Notes: a model not told the origin generated them from the letters alone. DNA of 64,000 nt from Pseudomonas neustonica (GCF_003797945.1 NZ_RKKU01000003.1:223683-287682); one strand, 5' to 3'; positions 1 to 9,233 are shown, numbered from the stretch's first letter. A program made the numbers and translations.

Positions 1-1852
1 CCACGGTCACGATCGCGTGAATGCTTCCAGCTTCCAAATCTTTGGGGATCTGTGCACGTTCTTGCTGAGATGTGCCGGCGGTAATCACTTTGCTAATGAT
101 GCCCAGTTCGTTGAATAACTGACTCATAAACTCTGCATGCGCGACGTTTACGCAGAATACCAAGGTGCGGCAATCGCGAGGGTCGGTGACAAGCTCATTC
201 CACGCTTTAACGACGGATTTGGCGCGTTGGACGTTGTGGCTAATAAGCATGCCTAGTGCAGCTGTTTCTTCCGCGCGTTGCCACGGTACGGAACTCAGGT
301 CGGTCTCATCATCACAAGCGTAGTATTCAAATGGGCACAACAACTGCAAATCTAGCGCGCGCCAAAGGCGCAGTTCTGCGGCGGGAGAGCCGTCAGGACG
401 GTTATTGAAGTGGTGGAGGATGTTTTGTCCGTCTGCCCGCTCGGGAGTAGCCGTAAGGCCGAGCAGAATCTTTGGTTGGATTGCTGAAATCAGTTTTAGA
501 AAGCTCGCCGCTGCTATGTGGTGGCACTCATCAATAACGACAGTGTGCCAATAGTCAGGGCCGAGTGTGGCTATCAAATCGCGATTGTTGACAGTGGTAA
601 TGCTGGCGAACAAGTGGCTGTGGTTGTCAGGCTCATGGTTGCCGTCTAGGAGCTCGCCAAAATTAGCATCGTTGAGTACTTGGCGATACACGTGACGGGC
701 TTGCCGTAAGAGCTCGGATCGGTGTGCGACAAAAAGCAAGCGCGGCCGACCTCCGACTGATCTGCAGTTTGCCCTGTAGTCGAATGCAGCCATGACCGTT
801 TTACCTGTACCGGTTGCAGCCACCAGCAGGTTGCGCCATCTTCCCATAGCGCGCTCGCTTTCAAGCTGCTCAAGGATCTCCTGTTGGAAAGGCTTAGGTG
901 TGACTTCCAGAAAGGTGGTTACAGCTGGACCGAAGCCGTGACTATCCTCTCGCTTGAGAGAGGCCTTCAGGAGTTGACGGTGTTGAGGGTCATCAGGGTT
1001 GTAGTGCTGAAATTCGCCGTCTTCCCAGAGGGTTTCAAAGTGTGCCTGGGCCCGGTGAAATAGATTGTTCTGGCCTTTTTCTGTGAACTTTACTGTCCAC
1101 TCCAGCCCACCCATGAGGGCTGCGCCTGATAGATTGGCGCTACCTACATAGGCAGAACCGAACCCGGTCTCTCGCTGAAAAATCCACGCTTTGGCGTGCA
1201 GTCTAGTGCGCCTGCCGTCGAGCGATATGCGTACTTCCGTATTGGGCAGCTGTGCGAGCATGTCGAGCGCTTTTTGCTCAGTTGCGCCGGTGTAGGTAGT
1301 AGTTAGAACGCGAAGTGTGGTTTGTGACCTACCTTGGGCATCTGCGCTGGTTATGCGCTTCAAGGTGTCGATGATCTTGCGAACGCCGGAGACGGTTATA
1401 AAGCTGACCAAGATGTCTACCTGATCGCAGCAAGCCAGCTCTGCCTGCAGCTCATGTAGTAGGGGCGGGGAGTCCCTGCCTGCGGTGAACAGCCATGGCT
1501 GGGCCAAGCCAATACTCGGTAAATCAGGCATTGCCGCGACGGGTGATACGGCCTTTAGCAAGGAAGGGGGTAGCGCAACTTCGGGCAGACCCAAATGCAT
1601 TGCACGTAGCTGCAAGAAGCGGACTAGCTCATTGATCAGCTCAGCTTGAGCGAGTGATTTATTGTTCTCGGTTACTCTAGTCTCCGCGAGAGTACGTGAC
1701 AGCAGCTCAGTGAGTAACTCTGCAAGTCGTTCGTGGCTCCACTCTGGTGCAAGAGGCTCCGTCTGCTGATATAGCGGAGAATCAACGAGTTTTTCCTGTA
1801 TGTCGGTTGTGATTAGTGCGTCATAGAGTCCTGGCAATAAGTGGTCTGACAT
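1..1852 (-). CDS. SF2 DEAD/DEAH-type helicase with N-terminal PLD-like nuclease domain (partial, C-terminus outside window)
   Basis: The frame is open from an ATG at 1852 through the window edge, giving about 617 residues with no stop. A PLD-like region comes first: HAK near residue 217, then GSANLS, which is the HxK...GSxN half-site of HKD nucleases; the usual Asp is not obvious. A helicase core follows: Walker A ATGTGKT near 345, DECHH near 439 (DEAH-box position) and GLTATPER near 465. This matches the COG3886/COG1061 fusion proteins that usually end in DUF3427; that end is not visible here. Such proteins are predicted to cut or remodel DNA and are often found in defence or accessory regions. 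Base composition looks less GC-rich than the core genes by eye (not computed). The domain call is firm; the role is inferred. Confidence 0.85.
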   Translation of the reverse strand, partial: MSDHLLPGLYDALITTDIQEKLVDSPLYQQTEPLAPEWSHERLAELLTELLSRTLAETRVTENNKSLAQAELINELVRFLQLRAMHLGLPEVALPPSLLKAVSPVAAMPDLPSIGLAQPWLFTAGRDSPPLLHELQAELACCDQVDILVSFITVSGVRKIIDTLKRITSADAQGRSQTTLRVLTTTYTGATEQKALDMLAQLPNTEVRISLDGRRTRLHAKAWIFQRETGFGSAYVGSANLSGAALMGGLEWTVKFTEKGQNNLFHRAQAHFETLWEDGEFQHYNPDDPQHRQLLKASLKREDSHGFGPAVTTFLEVTPKPFQQEILEQLESERAMGRWRNLLVAATGTGKTVMAAFDYRANCRSVGGRPRLLFVAHRSELLRQARHVYRQVLNDANFGELLDGNHEPDNHSHLFASITTVNNRDLIATLGPDYWHTVVIDECHHIAAASFLKLISAIQPKILLGLTATPERADGQNILHHFNNRPDGSPAAELRLWRALDLQLLCPFEYYACDDETDLSSVPWQRAEETAALGMLISHNVQRAKSVVKAWNELVTDPRDCRTLVFCVNVAHAEFMSQLFNELGIISKVITAGTSQQERAQIPKDLEAGSIHAIVTV

Positions 1853-1939
1853 ACAGGCGTCCTTGTCGTTAACAGCGGCGACCAGGTTAATAGCTTTCGT
1901 TTGTAGGATCGAGCACAAACAGTATCCACCCAAACAAAA

Positions 1940-1968
1940 AGCCCGCCCCTTTTGCAAGGAGACGGGCT
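1940..1968 (-). terminator. Rho-independent terminator of the SDR gene
   Basis: On the minus strand AGCCCG and CGGGCT pair across a GC-rich interior, and a run of T follows (TTTTTG). It lies about 65 nt past the stop of the SDR gene, with the heptad repeats between the two. Confidence 0.75.
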
Positions 1969-1984
1969 CTTCAGACTTGTTTCC

Positions 1985-2029
1985 AGCTTTCGACCTTCAG
2001 CTTAGCGTTTGCGGCTTAAAGCTTAAAGC
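1985..2029 (-). repeat. Degenerate heptanucleotide array (6 units) in the 3' region of the SDR gene
   Basis: Read in strict 7-base steps on the plus strand the units are AGCTTTC, GACCTTC, AGCTTAG, CGTTTGC, GGCTTAA, AGCTTAA. In the sense of the SDR gene this is the NNNAAGC family also seen at 35921-35976 and 36211-36259. The array begins within a few bases of the stop codon and ends just before the terminator. Confidence 0.75.
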
Positions 2030-2033
2030 GCCG

Positions 2034-2939
2034 TTAGGCAAACTTCTGGATGTTGGCCATCAACTCACGCAGTGCTTCGATGTTGTCCTTCGGATGCACG
2101 GCGCCTTCGAAGTTGCACAGTTGCTCGAAGTTGGCGGCAACGTCTTCCGGGGTGAAGCCTTCGTCGGGGTTGAAGCCGATGCCCAGTGAACGCTCCCAGC
2201 GTACTTTACCCATCCAGCCGCCGCCGACTTCGAACAGGCTGCCGGTTTCCTTGCAGTCTTCGGAGCAGAGGAAGGCAACCAGTGGGCTGACCAGTTCAGG
2301 CTTGAGCTTTTCGAAAGCGCCTTCCGGGAACAGGCCTTCAGTCATGCGCGTGCCGCCGGTGGGGGCGATGGCGTTGACGAAGATGTTGTTCTTGCGGCCT
2401 TCGATGGCCAGGGTGCGAGTCAGGCCGTACAGGCCCAGCTTGGCCATGCCGTAGTTGGCCTGGCCAAAGTTACCGTAGATACCGGAGGTGGACGCGGTGA
2501 AGATGACGCGACCGAAGTTGCTGTCCTTCATGTGCGGCCAGGCAGCGTGGGTCACTTTGTAAGCGCCTTCAACGTGAACCTTGTAAACCAGGTCCCAGTC
2601 GGCATCGCTCATCTTGACGAAGCTCTTGTCACGCAGGATACCGGCGTTATTGACGACAACGTCAACACGGCCAAAGTTGTCCATGGCGCACTGAACGATT
2701 TTCTCGCCGTCGATCACGTTGTCAGGGTTGGCAATCGCAGTACCGCCAGCGGCTTTGATTTCTTCAACAACCTTGAGTGCTGCATCGCTGTTGGAGCCTT
2801 CACCCTGGGTGCTGCCACCCAGATCGTTAACGATGACTTTGGCGCCATGCTTGGCGAACAGCAGGGCGTGCGCGCGGCCAATACCGCCGCCAGCGCCGGT
2901 TACGATGACAACTTTGTCGTCAAAACGAATATCGCTCAT
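2034..2939 (-). CDS. SDR-family dehydrogenase, MFE2-like (3R)-hydroxyacyl-CoA dehydrogenase type
   Basis: A 301-residue classical short-chain dehydrogenase. It has the nucleotide-binding TGAGGGIG at 14-21, an acidic NDLGG near 39 (favours NAD over NADP), NNAG at 97-100, Ser150, and Tyr163/Lys167 in the YGMAK motif. The long insert after the catalytic region and the overall pattern resemble the dehydrogenase domain of peroxisomal multifunctional enzyme 2 (HSD17B4), which oxidises 3-hydroxyacyl-CoA in beta-oxidation. It lacks the hydratase and SCP2 domains of that enzyme. A thiolase and an acyl-CoA ligase lie beyond the urt operon, which fits lipid catabolism. The exact substrate is unknown. 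The start is ATG at 2939 with GGGAACACCCC upstream. Confidence 0.85.
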   Translation of the reverse strand: MSDIRFDDKVVIVTGAGGGIGRAHALLFAKHGAKVIVNDLGGSTQGEGSNSDAALKVVEEIKAAGGTAIANPDNVIDGEKIVQCAMDNFGRVDVVVNNAGILRDKSFVKMSDADWDLVYKVHVEGAYKVTHAAWPHMKDSNFGRVIFTASTSGIYGNFGQANYGMAKLGLYGLTRTLAIEGRKNNIFVNAIAPTGGTRMTEGLFPEGAFEKLKPELVSPLVAFLCSEDCKETGSLFEVGGGWMGKVRWERSLGIGFNPDEGFTPEDVAANFEQLCNFEGAVHPKDNIEALRELMANIQKFA

Positions 2940-3178
2940 GGGGTGTTCCCTTCAGTGTGCGGATGAAAAATCGGAGCTCAGTGTCGAACAGTCGTTTGAT
3001 TAAGGCAAGGGCAGCCTGACGGGTGAATAGCTTGATATAAACCGTATTCAGTCTACCAAGTGAGTCTTTGATCGGGTTTTACGTGAGTTGATTAGCGGCA
3101 GGGCTTTATCATGCAGATATCGATTGTCGGTAACAATGACGGATCAGGCGTGATTCAGGCGCCCGAGCCGTCAGCCTG

Positions 3179-3874
3179 TTAAACGGTGAGATAACGCTGA
3201 ATCAGCTCATCATCCAGCGTCTCCATCTCGCCGTTAGCGACCACCCGGCCACGCTCCATGATAAAGAAGTGCTCGGCTACGCGACGGGCGAAGGGCAGCT
3301 TTTGCTCGACCAACAGGACGGTCAGTCCCAGCTCGCTGTTGAGCTTGCGGATCACCTCGCCAATGTCGCGCACGATATTCGGCTGAATGCCTTCAGTCGG
3401 CTCATCCAGAATCAGCAGCTTGGGATCGAGCACCAGTGCGCGGCCAATCGCCAGCTGCTGCTGTTGCCCACCGGACAGGTCACCGCCACGGCGGTGCTTC
3501 ATTTCTTTGAGTACCGGGAACAGTTCGTAGATGTGCGGTGGTATCTGTCGCGCCTTGTCGGGGCGCGCGCCGAGCGAGATTTTCAGGTTCTCCTCGACGG
3601 TCAGCAGCGGAAAAATCTCACGCCCCTGTGGCACGTAACCGATGCCCGAGCGGGCGCGGTTTTCGGTGCTCATGCGGGTGATGTCCTGCCCCTTGAGGCT
3701 AAGCTGTCCGTCGCGCACCGGTAGTAGGCCGGTAATGCATTTGAGCAGCGTCGTTTTGCCCACGCCGTTGCGCCCCAGCAGACAGCTGCAGCTACCTTCT
3801 TTCAGTTCCAGATCAAGATCCCAGAGAATGTGGCTCTGGTTGTAAAACTGGTTGATGCCTTGAATATTCAGCAC
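3179..3874 (-). CDS. urtE: Urea ABC transporter ATP-binding protein UrtE
   Basis: A 231-residue LivF-type ATPase, the second nucleotide-binding subunit of the high-affinity urea importer. It has Walker A GRNGVGKT at 34-41, signature LSGGQ at 133-137 and Walker B LLILDEP at 153-159. It is last in urtABCDE, starting 3 nt after urtD, so translation is probably coupled. LivF paralogues for branched amino acids look alike; the assignment to urea rests on the neighbouring UrtA and the long UrtB. No urease genes follow it: the next gene is an SDR dehydrogenase. Confidence 0.95.
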   Translation of the reverse strand: MLNIQGINQFYNQSHILWDLDLELKEGSCSCLLGRNGVGKTTLLKCITGLLPVRDGQLSLKGQDITRMSTENRARSGIGYVPQGREIFPLLTVEENLKISLGARPDKARQIPPHIYELFPVLKEMKHRRGGDLSGGQQQQLAIGRALVLDPKLLILDEPTEGIQPNIVRDIGEVIRKLNSELGLTVLLVEQKLPFARRVAEHFFIMERGRVVANGEMETLDDELIQRYLTV

Positions 3875-3877
3875 GCC

Positions 3878-4714
3878 TTATTCCCCCAGATAAACTTCGA
3901 CCACACGCGGATCGCTCTGTACTTGATCCATGCTGCCCTCGGCTAGCACAGAGCCCTGGTGCAGCACCGTGACCTTGTTGGCGATGGAGCGTACGAACGC
4001 CATGTCGTGTTCCACCACGATCACCGAGTGACGGCCTTTTAGCGAGGTAAGCAGCTGCGCCGTGTGCTCGACCTCTTCACCGGTCATGCCTGCCACCGGT
4101 TCATCCACCAACAGCACGCGTGGGTTCTGCACCAGCAGCATGCCGATCTCCAGCCACTGCTTCTGGCCGTGGGAGAGTGCGCCGGCTTCCTGTTGGTAGT
4201 GGTTGGTAAGGCCGATCTGGGTAAGCACTTCATCGATGCGGTCACGCTGCTCGCCACTGAGATGATGATTCAGGGTGTACCAGACGTGTTTGTTGGAGGC
4301 AGTGGCCAGCTCCAGATTCTCGAACACCGAGAGCGCCTCGAAGATGGTCGGTTTCTGAAACTTGCGGCCGATACCACCGCGCGCTATCGCATGCTCCGAC
4401 AGCTTGAGCAGGTTGATGCGCTGACCAAAGTAGACACTGCCGCTATCGGGTTTGGTCTTGCCAGTAATCACATCCATCATGGTGGTTTTACCGGCGCCAT
4501 TGGGGCCGATAATGCAGCGCAGCTCACCATCGTCGATGTACAGGTTGAGGTTGTTCAGCGCCTTGAACCCATCAAAGCTGACACTCACATCCTCAACGTA
4601 GAGGATCGGGCCGTGTTTGGTATCCAGTGACTTGTCGAACGTCGGCGTTGGCTGGACCAGGTCGAATACCTGGTCCGGGCGCCAGGTTTCGCGCAGGCGG
4701 TTTAGTGGATTCAT
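3878..4714 (-). CDS. urtD: Urea ABC transporter ATP-binding protein UrtD
   Basis: A 278-residue LivG-type ATPase that powers urea import together with UrtE. It has Walker A GPNGAGKT at 70-77, signature LSHGQ at 180-184 and Walker B VLLVDEP at 200-206. About 35 residues precede the ABC fold, as is usual for UrtD. Its start codon at 4712-4714 shares one base with the urtC stop, indicating tight operon coupling. Confidence 0.95.
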   Translation of the reverse strand: MNPLNRLRETWRPDQVFDLVQPTPTFDKSLDTKHGPILYVEDVSVSFDGFKALNNLNLYIDDGELRCIIGPNGAGKTTMMDVITGKTKPDSGSVYFGQRINLLKLSEHAIARGGIGRKFQKPTIFEALSVFENLELATASNKHVWYTLNHHLSGEQRDRIDEVLTQIGLTNHYQQEAGALSHGQKQWLEIGMLLVQNPRVLLVDEPVAGMTGEEVEHTAQLLTSLKGRHSVIVVEHDMAFVRSIANKVTVLHQGSVLAEGSMDQVQSDPRVVEVYLGE

Positions 4715-5808
4715 TATTTTTCTCCCTTGCGGCGGAAGCGATCAAACAGGCCGACAATGCCTTTGGGCAGCAGCAGAGTAACCAGTACGAACAGGCCGCC
4801 GAGGATGAACAGCCAGGTTTCCGGCGAGTAGGTAGTAAAGAAGGTCTTGGCGTAGTTCACGCTGAACGCCCCGACAATGGCGCCAAACAGGGTGCCGCGC
4901 CCACCGGTTGCGACCCAGACCACCATTTCGATCGAGTTGAGTGGCGCAAATTCGCCAGGGTTGATGATGCCGACCTGCGGCACATAAAGCGCACCGGCCA
5001 CGGCAGCCAGCATGGCGGAGAAAACGAACAGCCAGAGCTTGTAGCTTTCTACCTGATAACCGCAAAAACGTGTGCGGCTCTCGGCGTCGCGGATCGAGAC
5101 GATGACGCGCCCGGCACGGGAGGTGACGATATAGCGGCAGGCCAGATAACCGAGCACCAAGGCAATGGCTGAGGCGATAAAGAGACCCACGCGGGTAGCT
5201 TGCGCGGCGAGATCAAAGCCCAGTATTTCCTTGAAGTCGTTCAGGCCATTGTTGCCGCCAAAGCCCATCTCATTGCGGAAAAAGGCCAGCATCAGCGCAT
5301 AGGTCAGGGCCTGGGTGATGATGGCAAAGTACACCCCGGTTACCCGCGAGCGAAACGCCAGCCAGCCGAAGGCGAGGGCCAGCAGGCCGGGCACCAGCAG
5401 CACCATCAGCATGGCAAACCAGAACATATCAAAGCCCTGCCAGTACCAGGGTAGTTCCTGCCAGTTGAGTACCACCATGAAGTCCATCAGCTCGGGGTGG
5501 CCATAGACACCACGGTCGCCGATCTGGCGCATCAGGTACATGCCCATGCCGTAGCCGCCGAGGGTGAAGAAGGCGCCATGGCCGAGCGACAGGATGCCGG
5601 CATAGCCCCAGATCAGGTCCACCGAGAGTGCGAGCAGGGCAAAGCAGAGAAACTTGCCGAGCAGCCCGACAGTAAAGTTGGAGACATGGAGCGGTGAATC
5701 ACCGGGCACCGCCAGATTACATATGGGTACGATAATCGCCATGAGGACCACCAGGCCCAGCACCAGCATTCCGCCCCGATCACTGAGTAACAGTCGTTGG
5801 GTTAGCAT
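4714..5808 (-). CDS. urtC: Urea ABC transporter permease UrtC
   Basis: A 364-residue LivM-type inner-membrane permease with many hydrophobic segments beginning near residue 14. It pairs with UrtB to form the transmembrane channel for urea. The loop with NNGLND near the middle and the length fit UrtC. The start at 5808 is preceded by GAGGGAAGT. It follows urtB by 42 nt and shares one base with urtD. Confidence 0.95.
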   Translation of the reverse strand: MLTQRLLLSDRGGMLVLGLVVLMAIIVPICNLAVPGDSPLHVSNFTVGLLGKFLCFALLALSVDLIWGYAGILSLGHGAFFTLGGYGMGMYLMRQIGDRGVYGHPELMDFMVVLNWQELPWYWQGFDMFWFAMLMVLLVPGLLALAFGWLAFRSRVTGVYFAIITQALTYALMLAFFRNEMGFGGNNGLNDFKEILGFDLAAQATRVGLFIASAIALVLGYLACRYIVTSRAGRVIVSIRDAESRTRFCGYQVESYKLWLFVFSAMLAAVAGALYVPQVGIINPGEFAPLNSIEMVVWVATGGRGTLFGAIVGAFSVNYAKTFFTTYSPETWLFILGGLFVLVTLLLPKGIVGLFDRFRRKGEK

Positions 5809-5850
5809 ACTTCCCTCGTTAAATTTATTTGCTTATGGAAGGCGGGGCGA

Positions 5851-7518
5851 TCAGTCAGCCGCCGCCCGTCCTTTTTGCGGGAAGAGTCCCTTGGGCTTTT
5901 TCTGGATGAACAGGATCAACATGATCAGCACCAGTACCTTGGCCAACATGGCGCCGGCATAGGGCTCAAGAAAGTTGTTGATCAGTCCCAGGCTCATGGC
6001 GCTGACCAGCGTGCCCCAGAGGTTACCTACGCCGCCAAACACCACCACCATGAAGGAATCGATGATGTAGGCCTGGCCGAGATTGGGTCCCACGTTGGTC
6101 AGCTGTGAGAGCGCGACACCGGCGACGCCAGCCACGCCCGAGCCAAGGCCAAAGGTGAGGGCGTCGACCCAGCTGGAGCGCACACCGACGGCACGAGCCA
6201 TGGCGCGGTTCTGTGAGACGGCGCGTACCTTCAGGCCGAGCGTTGTGCGCTTCATGACCAGCATCAGCGCAAAGAACACCATCAGCCCGAAGATCAGGAT
6301 GTAAAGACGGGTATAGGTGATCGACAGCACCGGGTTGATGCTCAGCGTGCCGCTGATCCATTCCGGCGAACTGACCGAACGGTTGAGTGGGCTGAACAGG
6401 GTCCGCACGGCTTGTTGCAACACCAGGCTCAAACCAAAGGTAGCGAGCAGGGTTTCCAGCGGGCGACCATAAAGGAAGCGAATCACCCCGCGTTCGATGG
6501 CGATGCCCACCAGCGCGGTAATCAGAAAGGCGGCGGGTACGGCAATCAGCAGGCTCCACTCGATCAGATCCGGGAAGAGCACCTGCACGCCCCAGGTGGT
6601 GTAGGCGCCAATCATGATGAGTTCGCCGTGCGCCATGTTGATCACGCCCATCACGCCGAAGGTGATGGCCAGGCCGATAGCGGCGAGTAATAGAACGGAG
6701 CCCAGGCTCAGGCCGAAGAACAGGTTCTCGACAAAGCGGTAGAAGCTGATGCGACTCTGAATCGACTCGATGGCCTCGGCAGCGGCACTGCGTAGCTCAG
6801 CGTCGGCATCGTTCTCGGCAATGCCGCGCAATGCGTTACGCGCTTCCTGCTCCAGCGAGCCGCTGAGTTCATCGATGGCGGCGAGGCGGATGGCGCGGTC
6901 ATCCGATTGCAGCTGGTAGACCGCAAGTGCGGTAGTGATCGCGTCCTGCACCCGGCCGGAATCTTCGACTTGCTGATGGGCGCGCAGTAACGCGGCGGTT
7001 TCGTCGTCTACGCCATCGCGAATAAAGCGCTCTACTGCAGCATAGCGCTTGTCGGTATTGGGGTGGTTGAGGTTGAGTTGCGCCACCTGGCCGCGCAGTT
7101 GGGTGCGCAGGCTGTTGTTGACCGGAATACGGCGCAGCCGCTGCGTGCCGGTCAGGTCGGCGCCGCTGAGGGCGTCAGTCAGACGCTCACCGTCGCGGAT
7201 CGCGATCACCGGCGGTTTGTCCTTGTTGGCCAGCAAGTCACCGGCCACTAGAGCGTTGAAAACATCGGCCAGGCGTTCATCGCTCTGGCTGGAAAGCTGG
7301 TTAACGGTGGCAGCACGGTCACGCAGGCTGCCGCCGGCCAGTTGTTGTACCAGTTGCTCGAAGGTGGGCTGTTGCGCCTCCGCAGCTGCGGTGGACGGCG
7401 TCTCTTCGGGCGCGGAATCGGTTGTTTGCGCGTTGGCGTGCAAAGGCAGCAGGCAGGTCAGCCAGAGCAGCACAGCGGGCAGGGTATGCCGGGGTGTAAT
7501 GCGGCAAAGTGGGTTCAT
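5851..7518 (-). CDS. urtB: Urea ABC transporter permease UrtB
   Basis: A 555-residue LivH-type permease with the long N-terminal part that distinguishes UrtB from amino-acid permeases. There is a signal peptide (about 1-31, ending HANAQ), then a soluble, probably periplasmic helical region with HEAT-like stretches (about 60-265), then the membrane domain. The ATG at 7518 is chosen over one 11 codons upstream because it begins the signal peptide directly and has AGGACC in front. Two stem-loops separate it from urtA, which may lower permease output relative to the binding protein. Confidence 0.93.
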   Translation of the reverse strand: MNPLCRITPRHTLPAVLLWLTCLLPLHANAQTTDSAPEETPSTAAAEAQQPTFEQLVQQLAGGSLRDRAATVNQLSSQSDERLADVFNALVAGDLLANKDKPPVIAIRDGERLTDALSGADLTGTQRLRRIPVNNSLRTQLRGQVAQLNLNHPNTDKRYAAVERFIRDGVDDETAALLRAHQQVEDSGRVQDAITTALAVYQLQSDDRAIRLAAIDELSGSLEQEARNALRGIAENDADAELRSAAAEAIESIQSRISFYRFVENLFFGLSLGSVLLLAAIGLAITFGVMGVINMAHGELIMIGAYTTWGVQVLFPDLIEWSLLIAVPAAFLITALVGIAIERGVIRFLYGRPLETLLATFGLSLVLQQAVRTLFSPLNRSVSSPEWISGTLSINPVLSITYTRLYILIFGLMVFFALMLVMKRTTLGLKVRAVSQNRAMARAVGVRSSWVDALTFGLGSGVAGVAGVALSQLTNVGPNLGQAYIIDSFMVVVFGGVGNLWGTLVSAMSLGLINNFLEPYAGAMLAKVLVLIMLILFIQKKPKGLFPQKGRAAAD

Positions 7519-7556
7519 AACTGCGGTCCTGAAGGTGTTATTCCGGGGCAAGCAAA

Positions 7557-7610
7557 GGAGGTGTGGTTGTACACACCTCCCGCTCCGCTGGCGCCTATTG
7601 CCGCCAGCGG
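7557..7610 (-). promoter_or_regulatory. Two tandem stem-loops between urtA and urtB
   Basis: Arms 7557-7565 and 7572-7580 (GGAGGTGTG/CACACCTCC, 9 bp) and arms 7585-7593 and 7602-7610 (CCGCTGGCG/CGCCAGCGG, 9 bp) lie in the 104-nt gap. On the minus strand the second hairpin is followed by TTTGCTTG, a weak T-rich tail. They probably act as a partial terminator or an mRNA 3'-end stabiliser for urtA. Confidence 0.6.
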
Positions 7611-7622
7611 GTTCGATCCTGC

Positions 7623-8924
7623 TTATTCTTCAGCTTGGGCGCCGACGCAGGTTTTGGTTTTAGTGTTGTAGTTGCCGCAGCTGATCGGAGCTGTCCAGTC
7701 GGAGATCAGATCCTTGCTGCCTTCCAGATAGTCGGACCAGGCATCGCCGGGAACCAGCTCATCGGTGCTGGAAACTGTCAGAAACTGGCCATCATCCTGG
7801 ATTTCACCAATCAGGACCGGCTTGGTGATGTGATGGTTAGGCAGCATGGTGCTGGTGCCGCCGGTCAGGTTGGGCACTTCTACGCCAACCATGGCATCGA
7901 TTACCTTGTCGGTATCGGTGGTGCCGGCTTTCTCAACTGCTTTTACCCACATGTTGAAGCCAATGTAGTGCGCTTCCATCGGGTCATTGGTGACGCGCTT
8001 CTCGTCGCCGGTGAACTCGTGCCAGGTGTTGATGAAGGCTTCGTTTTCTGGCGTGTCTTCACTCATGAAGTAGTTCCAGGCAGCCATATGGCCAACCAGC
8101 GGAGTGGTATCGATACCGGACAACTCTTCTTCACCTACAGAGAAGGCAACCACCGGAATATCTTCAGCGGATACGCCCTGGTTACCCAGCTCGCGATAGA
8201 ACGGCACGTTGGCATCACCGTTGATGGTTGAAACCACTGCGGTCTTTTTACCGGTGCTGCCGAAGCGTTTGATCTCGGCCACAATGTTCTGCCAGTCGGA
8301 GTGACCGAAGGGCGTGTAGTTGATCATGATGTCATCTTCCGCCACGCCGGCTGACTTCAGGTAGGCCTCCAGAATGCGGTTGGTGGTGCGCGGGTAAACG
8401 TAGTCGGTACCGGCCAGTACCCAACGCTCTACACCCAGTTCGTCTTTCAGGTAATCAACCGCCGGAATCGCTTGCTGGTTTGGCGCGGCGCCGGTGTAAA
8501 ACACGTTACGTGATGATTCTTCACCCTCGTACTGCACGGGATAAAACAGCATGCCGTTCAGCTCTTCGATGACCGGCAACACTGACTTGCGTGAAACCGA
8601 GGTCCAGCAGCCAAAGATGGCATCCACATGATGCTGTTCCAGCAATTCGCGGGTGCGCTCGGCAAACAGCGGCCAGTTGGACGCCGGGTCAACGACTACC
8701 GGTTCCAGCTTCTTGCCGAGCAGGCCGCCCTTTTTGTTCTGCTCTTCAATCAGCATCAACATGGTGTCTTTCAGTGTGGTTTCTGAAATCGCCATGGTGC
8801 CGGACAGCGAATGCAGTACGCCGACCTTGATAGTTTCTTCTGCCTGCACGCTCAGCGCGCCGAGCGCCATACTGCAAGCGACGCCAAGTGCGCCAGCCTT
8901 TTTGACCAGATTCTTCAGTTTCAT
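7623..8924 (-). CDS. urtA: Urea ABC transporter substrate-binding protein UrtA
   Basis: A 433-residue periplasmic binding protein of the amide/urea type (Peripla_BP_5). Signal peptide 1-28 ends SVQA, followed by EETIKVGVLHSLSGTM, typical of UrtA. GCWTSVSRKSV and PVQYEGEESS are also family hallmarks. It captures urea and delivers it to UrtBC. The open frame extends to 9473, but the start is set at ATG 8924, which has GGAG 8 nt upstream and begins the signal peptide. It is the first gene of urtABCDE and is expected to respond to nitrogen limitation through the upstream sigma-54 site. Confidence 0.96.
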   Translation of the reverse strand: MKLKNLVKKAGALGVACSMALGALSVQAEETIKVGVLHSLSGTMAISETTLKDTMLMLIEEQNKKGGLLGKKLEPVVVDPASNWPLFAERTRELLEQHHVDAIFGCWTSVSRKSVLPVIEELNGMLFYPVQYEGEESSRNVFYTGAAPNQQAIPAVDYLKDELGVERWVLAGTDYVYPRTTNRILEAYLKSAGVAEDDIMINYTPFGHSDWQNIVAEIKRFGSTGKKTAVVSTINGDANVPFYRELGNQGVSAEDIPVVAFSVGEEELSGIDTTPLVGHMAAWNYFMSEDTPENEAFINTWHEFTGDEKRVTNDPMEAHYIGFNMWVKAVEKAGTTDTDKVIDAMVGVEVPNLTGGTSTMLPNHHITKPVLIGEIQDDGQFLTVSSTDELVPGDAWSDYLEGSKDLISDWTAPISCGNYNTKTKTCVGAQAEE

Positions 8925-9204
8925 GGGTATATCTCCATTGTTGTGATTGTGTCCAGTTGGGGTAAAGACAGCATTGCGCCGAGGCCACCAGGGCCTTTGC
9001 CGCTGCAAGGAGTAAACAAGGCGTCCGCAGGCAGGTTTGGCGCGAGGCGCTGGCCGTTGCCGGATGGGCGTCGCGGAGTAATTGGAAGACGGGTACGGCG
9101 GGCTGCCATGACCGCGAAGCGGTAGTGGCTCTTGGTGCTCTGGTGGTGCCCCTGTATTAAGCGAGTCATCGGTGTCCTGTCCGTCGCGGTTGATTGCCTT
9201 GTAG
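8925..9204 (-). other. Long untranslated leader of urtA (about 280 nt)
   Basis: The stretch lies between the sigma-54 promoter and the urtA start. Open frames here have no good ribosome-binding site or recognisable product. I see no known riboswitch. Confidence 0.45.
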
Positions 9205-9217
9205 GCTTCAAGAGCAG

Positions 9218-9233
9218 AGCAGGGACCGTGCCA
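9218..9233 (-). promoter_or_regulatory. Sigma-54 (RpoN) -24/-12 promoter of urtABCDE
   Basis: On the minus strand the sequence is TGGCACG-GTCC-CTGCT, differing from consensus TGGCACG-N4-TTGCW at one position, with GG and GC correctly spaced. Transcription would start near 9205. Confidence 0.75.

Noticed and set aside
7563..8231. A 222-codon frame antisense to urtA
   Set aside because: A shadow of urtA; its start lies in the hairpin region and it lacks a ribosome-binding site.
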